Below, one piece after another: positions 6,978 through 13,783 of a stretch of DNA of 14,454 bases. The notes under the pieces are model-generated. The model made no database searches, had not been told where the DNA came from, and saw only the letters and a program-made list of their open reading frames with translations. The stretch is from positions 1 to 14,454 of the forward strand of contig JABFVP010000121.1 of assembly GCA_013362725.1 (NCBI GenBank), in the 5' to 3' direction. The position numbers and the translations under genes are program-made. The number at the start of each line of letters is the position of its first letter. Position 1 is the stretch's first letter. The DNA is from Cupriavidus sp. Its GTDB lineage: Bacteria > Pseudomonadota > Gammaproteobacteria > Burkholderiales > Burkholderiaceae.

Positions 6978-9095
6978 ATGCGGCCCATGAAAAAATTTGC
7001 AGTCAAGGCAGGCGGCGCCGCACTGGCGCTGGCTGCCGCCGGTGCCTTGCTGGCCGGTTTTGCCGCCGTGGTCAGCCTGCGGCAGCTTCCCCCCGTCGAT
7101 GCACTGCGCGACTACCGGCCGGATGTGCCGCTGCGCATCTACACCAGCGACAACGTCCAGATCGGCGAGTTCGGCAGCGAGCACCGCGAGTTCATTCCCT
7201 TCGAGCAGATCCCGCGGCAAATGGTGCAGGCGCTGCTCGCGGCCGAGGACGACCAGTTCTACCAGCACCAGGGCATCGACATCCCCGGCGTGTTCCGCGC
7301 CGCGCTGGCCAACCTCGGCCAGGGCTACGCCCAGGGCGCTTCCACCATCACCATGCAGGTGGCGCGCGCCTTCTACCTGTCGCGCGAGAAGACGCTGGCG
7401 CGCAAATGGTACGAGATGCTGCTGGCCTGGCGCATTGACCGCGCGCTGCCCAAGGACCGCATCCTCGAGCTGTATATGAACCAGGTCTACCTGGGCGAGC
7501 ATGCCTATGGCTTCGGCAGCGCCGCGCATGCGTACTTCGGCAAGCCGCTGGCGGCGCTGTCGCTGGCCGAGACCGCGATGCTGGCGGGCCTGCCGAAGGC
7601 GCCTTCGGCGGTGAACCCGGTGGTCAATTTCGCGCGCGCCAAGCGGCGCCAGGAGTATGTGCTTGGGCGCATGCTGGCGCTGGGCATGATCAGCCAGGAC
7701 GATTACCGCGAAGCCCGCGCCGCGCGCCTGGCCATCAGCGACGACAGCCCCGGCAGCTTTGCCGGCCATGCGGAGTACGTGGCGGAGCTGGCGCGCCAGC
7801 TCGCGCGCGAGCGCTTCGGCGACGACGCCTACACGCGCGGCCTGAAGGTCTACACCACGGTGTCGTCGATGCGCCAGACCCTGGCCCACGATGCCGTGCA
7901 CGGCGGGCTGGAGCGCTACGCGCGCCGCCACCCCAAGTTCGTCAAGGACTTGTCGCAAGGGCCGCAAGCCGCGCTGGTGTCGCTCGACACCAGCACCGGC
8001 GCGATCGAGGCCATGGTCGGCGGCGCCGATTTTGCCGCCAGCCGCTTCAATCACGCCACCCTGGCGCTGCGCCAGCCGGGCTCGACCTTCAAGCCCTTCG
8101 TCTATGCCGCGGCGCTGGAGCGCGGCGTGTCGCCCGGCACGCTGATCAACGACGCGCCGCTGCCGGCCGGGTCCCGCTGGCAGCCGTCCAACGACGACGG
8201 GCGCTTTGTCGGCCCCATCAGCATGCGCCAGGCGCTGGCCGAATCGCGCAACCTGCCCGCGATCCGCACGCTGCAGGCAATTGGCATCCCGTATGCGGTG
8301 GAGTTCGCCAGCCGCTTCGGCTTCTCGCCCAAACGGCTGCCGCGCTACCTGCCGCTGGCGCTGGGCACCGGCACCACCTCGCCGCTGCGCCTGGCCGCGG
8401 CCTATGGCGTATTCGCCAACGGCGGCCACCGCGTGGAGCCCTACCTGATCGAGCGCATCACCGACAGCGACGGCAACGTGCTGTTCAGCGCCGCGCAGGA
8501 TGCGCAGGAACGCGCCGCGCCGCCGCCCGTGATCAGCGCGCGCAACGCCTTCGTGATGGACAGCCTGCTGCGCAGCGTGGTCGACACCGGCACCGGCACC
8601 GGCGTGCGCCGCTACCTGCGCCGCGACGACGTGGCTGGCAAGACCGGCACCACCAACGACTCGGTCGACGGCTGGTTCGCCGGCTATGGCGGCGGCGTGG
8701 TCACGGTGGCGTGGATGGGCTATGACGACAACCGCAGCCTGGGCGAGCACGAGTTCGGCGCCACCACCGCGTTGCCGGTGTGGGCAGCCTACATGGAAGG
8801 CCGCCTGGCCGGCGTGCCGGAGGCTGGCGTGCAGGCGCCCGCCGGCCTGGTGCAGGCGGGCGGCGACTGGATGTACGCGGAGCATGCCGACGGCAGCCAG
8901 GGCATCGCCGCGATCGGCTTCCCGCCGCCGGCGCCCCCCGCGGCGCGGGCCAGCCAGCCGCTGACGGATCCGGTCGCGAGCAACCTTGGCGGCCCCGCCC
9001 AGGCGTCTGCGGCGGCTGCGGCCACCCCCACCCCGGTCACCAGCGCGGTGCCAGGCGCCGCCACACCGCCGGCGCCGGCCGACAACCCGCTGTAG
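6978..9095 (+). CDS. Class A penicillin-binding protein (PBP1a-type)
   Basis: A 705-aa bifunctional peptidoglycan synthase. After a short cytoplasmic end and one membrane anchor (about residues 10-32) comes the glycosyltransferase-51 domain, with AAEDDQFYQHQGID carrying the catalytic Glu90, and GASTITMQVAR (120-130). The transpeptidase domain has all three signature motifs: STFK with Ser369, SRN (423-425) and KTGTT (555-559). At 705 residues it is shorter than E. coli PBP1a (about 850); little separates the two catalytic domains, so the extra outer domain of the large form seems absent. The last 90 or so residues are an alanine/proline-rich tail. Two in-frame starts exist, 6978 and 6987. AGG lies 4 bases before 6978. 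A TAAAAT at 6974-6979 could instead be a -10 box giving a nearly leaderless message from 6987, although no -35 is visible. Probably an accessory wall synthase. Confidence 0.93.
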   Translation: MRPMKKFAVKAGGAALALAAAGALLAGFAAVVSLRQLPPVDALRDYRPDVPLRIYTSDNVQIGEFGSEHREFIPFEQIPRQMVQALLAAEDDQFYQHQGIDIPGVFRAALANLGQGYAQGASTITMQVARAFYLSREKTLARKWYEMLLAWRIDRALPKDRILELYMNQVYLGEHAYGFGSAAHAYFGKPLAALSLAETAMLAGLPKAPSAVNPVVNFARAKRRQEYVLGRMLALGMISQDDYREARAARLAISDDSPGSFAGHAEYVAELARQLARERFGDDAYTRGLKVYTTVSSMRQTLAHDAVHGGLERYARRHPKFVKDLSQGPQAALVSLDTSTGAIEAMVGGADFAASRFNHATLALRQPGSTFKPFVYAAALERGVSPGTLINDAPLPAGSRWQPSNDDGRFVGPISMRQALAESRNLPAIRTLQAIGIPYAVEFASRFGFSPKRLPRYLPLALGTGTTSPLRLAAAYGVFANGGHRVEPYLIERITDSDGNVLFSAAQDAQERAAPPPVISARNAFVMDSLLRSVVDTGTGTGVRRYLRRDDVAGKTGTTNDSVDGWFAGYGGGVVTVAWMGYDDNRSLGEHEFGATTALPVWAAYMEGRLAGVPEAGVQAPAGLVQAGGDWMYAEHADGSQGIAAIGFPPPAPPAARASQPLTDPVASNLGGPAQASAAAAATPTPVTSAVPGAATPPAPADNPL

Positions 9096-9129
9096 ACTTG
9101 CGGCTTTCCCGATTTCCGTCCCGTACCCG

Positions 9130-10383
9130 ATGTCCAGCCACAGCCCGCTGCTGATCTGGTCGGTCGCCGCGCTGACCACCGCTGGCGTCCTGTTCCGCCC
9201 CTTCCGCCTGCCCGAAGCCTTCTGGGCTGCCGGCGGCGCCCTGCTGCTGTGCGCCACCGGCCTGATGGCGCTGCCCGAGGCCTTCGCCGCGGTGCTGCGC
9301 GGCTACGACGTGTACCTGTTCCTGGCCGGCATGATGCTGATCTCGGAACTGGCCCGCAAGACCGGCCTGTTCGACCACGTCGCCGCGCTCGCGGTGCGCC
9401 AGGCGCGCGGCTCGGCGCCGCGGCTGTTTCTGCTGGTGTACGGCTTCGGCACGCTGGTGACGGCGTTCATGTCCAACGACGCCACCGCGGTGGTGCTGAC
9501 GCCCGCGGTGCTGGCCGCGACCCGCGCCGCGCGCGTGCGCCAGCCGCTGCCCTACCTGTACGCCTGCGCCTTCATCGCCAATGCGGCCAGCTTCGTGCTG
9601 CCGATCTCCAACCCGGCCAACCTGGTGATCTTCGGCGAGCGCATGCCGCCGCTGGCCGGCTGGCTGGCGAGCTTCGCGCTGCCGTCGGCGGCCGCGATCC
9701 TGGCCACGCTGGCGGCACTGTGGTGGACCCAGCGCGCGGCGCTGGCCGAGCCCATCGCCGCTGACGCGCCGGTGCCGCCGCTGTCGCGCCAGGCGTGGCT
9801 GAGCGCGCTGGGCATCGTGCTGACCGGGCTGATCCTGCTGGTGGCCTCGCTGCGCGGCAACGCGCTGGGCTGGCCCACCTGCGCCGCGGGCGTGGCCACG
9901 CTGCTGCTGGTCTGCGCCACCCGGCGCGAACTGCTGTGGCCGACGCTGCGCGAGGTGTCGTGGAGCGTGCTGCCGATGGTGGCCGGGCTGTTCGTGCTGG
10001 TGGCGGCGCTGGAGCAGACCGTGGTGATCCGCCAGCTTGCCGACGCGGTCGCGGCGGCTTCGCGCGACGGCGGCGCGCTGGCGCTGCTGGGCGTGGGCGC
10101 GGTGGTGGCGCTGGCGGGCAACGTCGTCAACAACTTGCCGGCCGGGCTGATCTCGGCTTCAGCGCTGGCGGCCGGGCAGGCCTCGCACGCGGTCAGCGGG
10201 GCGGTGCTGGTCGGCATCGACCTTGGCCCCAACCTGTCGGTCACCGGCTCCCTTGCCACGCTGCTGTGGCTCACGGCGCTGCGGCGCGAGGGGCATATGG
10301 TCAGCGCCGGCCAGTTCCTGCGCGTGGGCGCGGTGGTGATGCCGGCGGCCATGCTGCCGGCGCTGGCGCTGCTGCTGCTTTAG
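9130..10383 (+). CDS. ArsB-type anion permease
   Basis: A 417-aa integral membrane protein with alternating hydrophobic segments over its whole length. It fits the ArsB branch of the ion transporter superfamily: FMSNDATAVVLTP (113-125), the paired PISNPANLVIFG (158-169), VVNNLPAGL (332-340), and IDLGPNLSVTGSLATLLWL (363-381), which is close to the E. coli ArsB end motif. The two inverted halves each carry an Asn-containing re-entrant motif, as expected for this fold. Known members export arsenite or antimonite; others move organic anions. No arsR, arsC or acr3 lies nearby, so arsenite export is not supported by context. The ATG at 9130 has no obvious Shine-Dalgarno sequence. It follows the penicillin-binding protein gene by 34 bases and may share its transcript. 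Confidence 0.85.
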   Translation: MSSHSPLLIWSVAALTTAGVLFRPFRLPEAFWAAGGALLLCATGLMALPEAFAAVLRGYDVYLFLAGMMLISELARKTGLFDHVAALAVRQARGSAPRLFLLVYGFGTLVTAFMSNDATAVVLTPAVLAATRAARVRQPLPYLYACAFIANAASFVLPISNPANLVIFGERMPPLAGWLASFALPSAAAILATLAALWWTQRAALAEPIAADAPVPPLSRQAWLSALGIVLTGLILLVASLRGNALGWPTCAAGVATLLLVCATRRELLWPTLREVSWSVLPMVAGLFVLVAALEQTVVIRQLADAVAAASRDGGALALLGVGAVVALAGNVVNNLPAGLISASALAAGQASHAVSGAVLVGIDLGPNLSVTGSLATLLWLTALRREGHMVSAGQFLRVGAVVMPAAMLPALALLLL

Positions 10384-10881
10384 GCCGCCGGCCTCAGCGA
10401 TCGGGGCTAACCTGCGCCGCGGGGCTGCGCGGTGCCGGCGCCAAGGGTCGGCGCAGTCCGACCGCGCCGTGGCGCACGGCACTGGCATGGTGTTCCGCCA
10501 CGCCGGTTTCCACCGGCGTCGCCGGTACCGGCACTGTCACCACATGGAGCAACATCAGGCTGCTGCACGGAAAGGCGATCGGCATGATGAGGTGGATCCC
10601 GACAAAGCGTGAAGCCGCGCTTGGCCGCGGCCGGGGGCCGGCAACCTGCAACGGGTTGCCTGGTGTTGTGCAGACATTATGTGGCCTTGTCGGCGCCGTG
10701 CGTAGCGGGCTTGAGCGATGTCACGAACTCTTCATGGAAAGCGCATCGGTTGTGGCGTATCCGGCCCAAGTCACCGTCCTTCCCCAGCCACCGCGCAGGT
10801 TGTGAGGCCACGGCATCTGCCATATAGTGAATCCGGCACACATCCGCTGCGCAGTCATTCACGCACTCACCGCCCTCATCC
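10384..10881. other. Intergenic region upstream of folE
   Basis: About 500 bases separate the permease and folE. A 5-bp stem (AGGCC-GCC-GGCCT, 10382-10394) overlaps the permease stop but has no U-tract. A minus-strand frame, 10394-10585, could encode 63 residues (MPIAFPCSSLMLLHVVTV...). Its codons are G/C-ending, but it lacks a ribosome site and has a low-complexity proline/alanine end, so I do not call it a gene. The last 80 bases hold the folE promoter. GC content drops between about 10660 and 10860, as expected for regulatory DNA. Nothing else was recognised. Confidence 0.6.
10800..10828 (+). promoter_or_regulatory. Predicted sigma70-type promoter of the folE-BLUF unit
   Basis: TTGTGA (10800-10805) and TATAGT (10823-10828) are separated by exactly 17 bases. 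They match the TTGACA/TATAAT consensus at 4 of 6 and 5 of 6 positions. Transcription would start near 10835, leaving a leader of about 47 bases before folE. The spacer holds a small palindrome, GGCA-TC-TGCC (10812-10821), which could be an operator for a repressor or spacer-bending activator. The call rests on sequence match and position only. Confidence 0.55.
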
Positions 10882-11628
10882 ATGAACAGCAAGGACGCAG
10901 CGCACCGCGCCAAGGACAGCAACGCCGGCGAAATGGCTGGCCATCCCGCCGGCAATGTCTCGGCCCGCATCCGCGCGCGGCTGGAGGCCGCGCAGGAGCG
11001 CTTCCACGCCAACGACAATATCGCGCGCTATATCGAGCCCGGTGAAATGGAGCAGTTGCAGGCCGAAGTCCAGGCCCGGCTGCAGGACGTGCTGCGGGCG
11101 CTGGTGATCGACGTCGACAACGACCACAACACGCAGGAAACCGCGCGCCGCGTGGCCAAGATGTATTTGAAGGAAATCTTCGCCGGCCGCTATGCCAAGG
11201 CCCCGCCGGTGACGGAATTCCCCAACGTCGGCCAGCTCAACGAGCTGATGATCGTGGGCCCGCTGCGCGTGCGCAGCGCCTGCTCGCACCACCTGTGCCC
11301 GATCATCGGCAAGCTGTGGATCGGGGTGATGCCGAACCAGCATTCCAACCTGATCGGGCTGTCCAAGTACGCGCGGCTGGCCGAATGGATCATGTGCCGC
11401 CCGCAGATCCAGGAAGAGGCGGTGGCGCAGGTGGCCGACCTGCTGCAGGAAAAGATGAGTCCCGACGGCCTCGCCATCGTGATGGAGGCCGAGCACTTCT
11501 GCATGCACTGGCGCGGCGTGCGCGACACCGACGCCAAGATGACCAACAGCGTGATGCGCGGCTCGTTTCTGAAGGACGACAGCCTGCGCCGCGAATTCCT
11601 CACGCTGCTGAACCATAACCGCGGCTGA
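10882..11628 (+). CDS. folE: GTP cyclohydrolase I
   Basis: A 248-aa enzyme that converts GTP to 7,8-dihydroneopterin triphosphate, the first step of folate and pterin synthesis, in the cytoplasm. The zinc site is intact: SACSHHLCP gives Cys134 and His137, and HFCMHWRGVRD gives Cys207, matching Cys110, His113 and Cys181 of the E. coli enzyme. HNTQETARRVAKMY (about 78-91) is the usual substrate-pocket helix. The protein is longer than E. coli FolE (222 aa) owing to a charged, probably flexible N terminus of about 30 residues. The ATG at 10882 has no good Shine-Dalgarno sequence; an in-frame ATG at 10933 is possible. A BLUF photoreceptor gene starts 52 bases after the stop, so the two are probably cotranscribed. 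The genome may hold a second, housekeeping folE; that cannot be seen here. Confidence 0.95.
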   Translation: MNSKDAAHRAKDSNAGEMAGHPAGNVSARIRARLEAAQERFHANDNIARYIEPGEMEQLQAEVQARLQDVLRALVIDVDNDHNTQETARRVAKMYLKEIFAGRYAKAPPVTEFPNVGQLNELMIVGPLRVRSACSHHLCPIIGKLWIGVMPNQHSNLIGLSKYARLAEWIMCRPQIQEEAVAQVADLLQEKMSPDGLAIVMEAEHFCMHWRGVRDTDAKMTNSVMRGSFLKDDSLRREFLTLLNHNRG

Positions 11629-11680
11629 CTGCCCGGGCCCGGCCGCCACCACGGAGCGCCATTACCGGAGCGCCACCACC

Positions 11681-12124
11681 ATGCTAGTCCGTCTGCTCTA
11701 TGCCAGCCGTGCCCGCCAGGCCATCGATGCCGCCCTGCTCGATGCCATCCTGTCCGCCAGCCTGGAACGCAATCCGCGCCACGGCATCACCGGCGTGCTG
11801 TGTCATGGCAACGGCATCTTCCTGCAGGCGCTGGAAGGCGACCGGCAGGAGGTGTCGCAGCTGTTCCAGTCGATCGCGCGCGATCCGCGCCACCACGACG
11901 TGACCCTGCTGCATTTCGAGGAAACCTGCACGCGCGATTTTGCCGGCTGGGCGATGGGGCAGGTCAATGCGGCGCGGCTCAATACCGCCACCCTGCTCAA
12001 GTTCTCCGCGCGCGCCGAGCTCGATCCCTACCGCACCGGCGGCGCCGCCTCGCTGGCGCTGCTCAAGGAGCTGATCGCCGGCGCGTCGGTGGTGTCGCGC
12101 ACCGGCGAGCGTGGCAGGCACTGA
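11681..12124 (+). CDS. Short BLUF-domain blue-light sensor
   Basis: A 147-aa protein consisting almost wholly of a BLUF domain, which binds FAD and changes its hydrogen-bond network in blue light. The photocycle residues are all visible: Tyr7 in LLYAS, Asn31 in NPRHGITGVL, Gln49 in IFLQALEGD, and Trp90 and Met92 in FAGWAMG. These correspond to the Tyr/Asn/Gln/Trp/Met set of PixD and AppA. After about residue 95 there is only a short helical cap, with no EAL, GGDEF or HTH output domain, so it must act through a partner protein, like PixD. GGAG lies 10 bases before the ATG. It follows folE and is convergent with the next minus-strand gene, 18 bases away. The partner is not identifiable from this window. 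Confidence 0.95.
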   Translation: MLVRLLYASRARQAIDAALLDAILSASLERNPRHGITGVLCHGNGIFLQALEGDRQEVSQLFQSIARDPRHHDVTLLHFEETCTRDFAGWAMGQVNAARLNTATLLKFSARAELDPYRTGGAASLALLKELIAGASVVSRTGERGRH

Positions 12125-12142
12125 GCCGCGCCGGCACCGCCG

Positions 12143-12397
12143 CTATACCGTGACCGGCCCGTACAGGCCGCATTCGAGGTCGCTCTCGAACTCTTCCATC
12201 CATGCCGTGCCGGCGCCGGCTTCATAGACGCTGGTCTTGTCGGTGCCGACGCGGCGCACGCTGACGCGCCGCGCGCCAGCGTCATCGCTCTCGTCGGTAA
12301 TGTCGAACATCTCCGCCGCCAGCCCGACATGCCTGCATGCGTCCACGACCTGCTGCTGCTCGTCGGCGGGAAATTCAGTGAACGGTCTCGTTGCCAT
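12143..12397 (-). CDS. Small acidic hypothetical protein
   Basis: An 84-aa protein I cannot assign to a named family. It starts MATRPFTEFPADEQQQVVDACR and ends in ECGLYGPVTV. It is acidic, has two cysteines, and shows an alternating helix-strand pattern: a helix near residues 11-24, strands at AAEMFDITDE and RRVSVRRVG, and a WMEEFESDLE helix. It has no signal peptide or membrane segment, so it is probably cytoplasmic. GGAGG five bases before the ATG on the minus strand gives a strong ribosome site and supports this start. The gene is convergent with the BLUF gene. It lies downstream of the zinc-ribbon gene on the same strand, separated by 144 bases and a hairpin, so it may be transcribed separately. 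Confidence 0.75.
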   Translation of the reverse strand: MATRPFTEFPADEQQQVVDACRHVGLAAEMFDITDESDDAGARRVSVRRVGTDKTSVYEAGAGTAWMEEFESDLECGLYGPVTV

Positions 12398-12478
12398 GGC
12401 ATCCTCCGTCAAGGTTGAGATCGCCGCTTGCGCGCAGCGCGAACGCGCGTGGCACTGCAGGCGCCACGCATGAAGCGG

Positions 12479-12512
12479 CACGCGCCCCGGTATCCTGCCG
12501 GCGGCGCGTGCG
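12479..12512. terminator. GC-rich hairpin between two minus-strand genes
   Basis: Arms GCACGCGCC (12479-12487) and GGCGCGTGC (12504-12512) are perfectly complementary and extend inward by CCGG/CCGG with one bulged base, leaving a 7-base loop, TATCCTG. The stem starts 30 bases after the zinc-ribbon stop on the minus strand. It has no U-tract, so it is at best a weak or Rho-assisted terminator. It could also be a processing or mRNA-stability structure. Confidence 0.4.
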
Positions 12513-12541
12513 CATCCTCCTGGGATCTTGTTGTTCGAGAC

Positions 12542-12706
12542 TCAGCTCTTGCGCTGGGTCACCGCCACGAACGGCGCCGGTGCGTGCTGCACGGACTGGC
12601 TGCCGCAATTCGGGCACGGCGGATGGGCAGAGGCATGTTCCGCGAGATGTTCGGTTTTTTCGAACACATGGCCGCACTTCTCGCAGCGGTATTGATAGAC
12701 GGGCAT
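12542..12706 (-). CDS. FmdB-type zinc-ribbon protein
   Basis: A 54-aa zinc-ribbon protein of the FmdB/CxxC putative regulatory family. It starts with the family's hallmark MPVYQYRCEKCGHVFEK and has a second knuckle, CPNCG (about 34-38), so four cysteines can hold one zinc ion. The C terminus (QHAPAPFVAVTQRKS) is basic and probably unstructured. The family is named after a regulator of formamidase genes in Methylophilus, but most members are uncharacterised and no target can be inferred. The start at 12706 is set by a purine-rich GGGGGA five bases upstream; an upstream in-frame ATG at 12730 is less likely because it would displace the conserved MPxYxYxC start. A sigma70-like promoter lies about 50 bases upstream. 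Confidence 0.88.
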   Translation of the reverse strand: MPVYQYRCEKCGHVFEKTEHLAEHASAHPPCPNCGSQSVQHAPAPFVAVTQRKS

Positions 12707-12753
12707 GGCATTCCCCCACGCGGTGCACACGCCGCGGGGCGCGTGTCAGCTTC

Positions 12754-12781
12754 ATTCTAGGACAGCGGTCCGCGCCGCCAA
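12754..12781 (-). promoter_or_regulatory. Predicted promoter of the zinc-ribbon gene
   Basis: Read on the minus strand, TTGGCG (12781-12776) and TAGAAT (12759-12754) are spaced by 16 bases. They match the sigma70 consensus at 4 of 6 and 5 of 6 positions. A start near 12747 would give a leader of about 40 bases ahead of the ATG at 12706. Confidence 0.45.
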
Positions 12782-13036
12782 GCGCCAAAATTTCGCTGCG
12801 CCGGCATGCGGTTGGCGTGTGTGGCCAGTGATGTCGCCACCGCCGCACTTTGCCGTGCATTGATCTCCCGCAATGGCTGTATCGCGAGACAAGGGCCGGA
12901 ATCCTGCACAAACCCGGGTCAGGCCGGCGCGGCCTGCCGCTTATCTTGCGGAGACGCCATTGCATTGGCCGGATCCGCTTGGCTGCGCGATCCCGCGGCC
13001 TCCGTGAACTAGCCGAATTCCGATTCAGCGAGGCGT

Positions 13037-13054
13037 GGAATCTGGCCAGAATCC
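13037..13054. promoter_or_regulatory. Palindrome upstream of the RcsB-like regulator gene
   Basis: An 18-base imperfect palindrome with a perfect TCTGGCCAGA core (13041-13050), flanked by GGA and TCC after one mismatched pair. A second, smaller GAAT-N4-ATTC inverted repeat lies at 13015-13026. Both are 70-115 bases before the regulator's start, where an autoregulatory site would be expected. Neither matches a named operator exactly. Confidence 0.35.
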
Positions 13055-13125
13055 GAGTCTTGTGATGACGCCACCGCACGGCGCCAGCAGCCGGAACCGG
13101 TTGCCGTCTCACCCGGAGATTGCCC

Positions 13126-13773
13126 ATGAACGACCAAGTCCTGCGCGTTGCCCTGGCCGACGACCACCCGGTGGTGGTGGCCGCGCTGCGCGATTGCCTG
13201 CAGCGCAGCGCGCGCGTCCAGATCAGCGCCGAATGCCGCAACGGCACCGAGCTGCTCGGCACGCTGGCGCGGCACCCGGCCGATATCGCCATCACCGATT
13301 TCTGCATGGGCCACGGCGATGCCTCGCTGGACGGCTTCAACCTGCTCGGCCGGCTGGCGCGGCGCCATCCGTCGACGCGGGTGGTGGTGATCAGCGCCCG
13401 CTCCAATGCCGCCATCGTGCGCCGCGCGATCAAGCTGGGCGTGCGCGGCTTCGTCAGCAAGGAAGACCCGCTCGAAGAAGTGGTGCGCGCCTGCGCCCAC
13501 GCTGCGTTCGGCCGCGGCTGCTTCTGCTCGCCGGCGGTGCACGCGGTGCTGCAGCGCGCGGCGCTGCCCGGCACGCCGGCGCGGGAGCCGACCCAGCGCG
13601 AGCTAGAGGTCATCCGGCTCTATGCGCAGGGCGCGCAGCTGACCGAGATCGCCGCCAAGCTGGGCCGCTCGGTCAGCACCATCTCCAGCCAGAAGACCGT
13701 GGCCATGCGCAAGCTGGGGGTGCAGACCAATACCGGCCTGATCCGCTATGCCTATGAAAGCGGGTTGATCTGA
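13126..13773 (+). CDS. RcsB-like response regulator (REC + LuxR-type HTH)
   Basis: A 215-aa two-component response regulator. The receiver domain (about 1-125) has the acidic pair Asp12-Asp13, phosphoacceptor Asp58 in AITDFCM, Ser90 in VVISA and Lys112 in FVSKED. A LuxR-type helix-turn-helix follows (about 150-210), containing LTEIAAKLGRSVSTISSQK. This DNA-binding segment is strikingly close to enterobacterial RcsB (TEIAKKLNRSIKTISSQK), and the loop after Asp58 is extended in the RcsB way. So it probably belongs to the RcsB/BvgA-like group, which takes phosphate from hybrid sensor kinases through a phosphorelay. GGAG lies 7 bases before the ATG at 13126. A sensor gene follows after 10 bases and is almost surely its partner. 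Targets are unknown; family members often control envelope, capsule or virulence genes. Confidence 0.93.
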   Translation: MNDQVLRVALADDHPVVVAALRDCLQRSARVQISAECRNGTELLGTLARHPADIAITDFCMGHGDASLDGFNLLGRLARRHPSTRVVVISARSNAAIVRRAIKLGVRGFVSKEDPLEEVVRACAHAAFGRGCFCSPAVHAVLQRAALPGTPAREPTQRELEVIRLYAQGAQLTEIAAKLGRSVSTISSQKTVAMRKLGVQTNTGLIRYAYESGLI

Positions 13774-13783
13774 CCCCCGGGCC

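Larger units (their letters stand above)
12707..13125. other. Intergenic region between the divergent zinc-ribbon and response-regulator genes
   Basis: About 420 bases between divergent genes. It holds the zinc-ribbon promoter near 12754-12781 and a palindrome near 13037-13054. Short plus-strand frames (12806-13012, 12850-13065) read as cysteine- and arginine-rich shadow peptides with no ribosome site and are not called. No tRNA or clear small RNA was recognised. The length leaves room for a regulated promoter of the two-component pair. Confidence 0.55.

Noticed and set aside
6744..9257. An 837-residue open minus-strand frame across the penicillin-binding protein gene
   Set aside because: It is antisense to a gene with all catalytic motifs; low-complexity composition and no ribosome site.
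10382..10394. A short AGGCC/GGCCT stem at the permease stop as a terminator
   Set aside because: Only 5 bp with a 3-base loop and no U-tract.
10394..10585. A 63-residue minus-strand frame in the gap before folE
   Set aside because: Codons end in G/C, but no ribosome site or family likeness is seen and the C-terminal half is low-complexity.
12806..13012. A 68-residue plus-strand frame upstream of the response regulator
   Set aside because: No ribosome site; cysteine-rich mixed composition typical of non-coding frames.
12375..13613. A 412-residue minus-strand frame over the zinc-ribbon and response-regulator region
   Set aside because: It conflicts with three supported genes and is Arg/Ser-rich without any recognisable domain.
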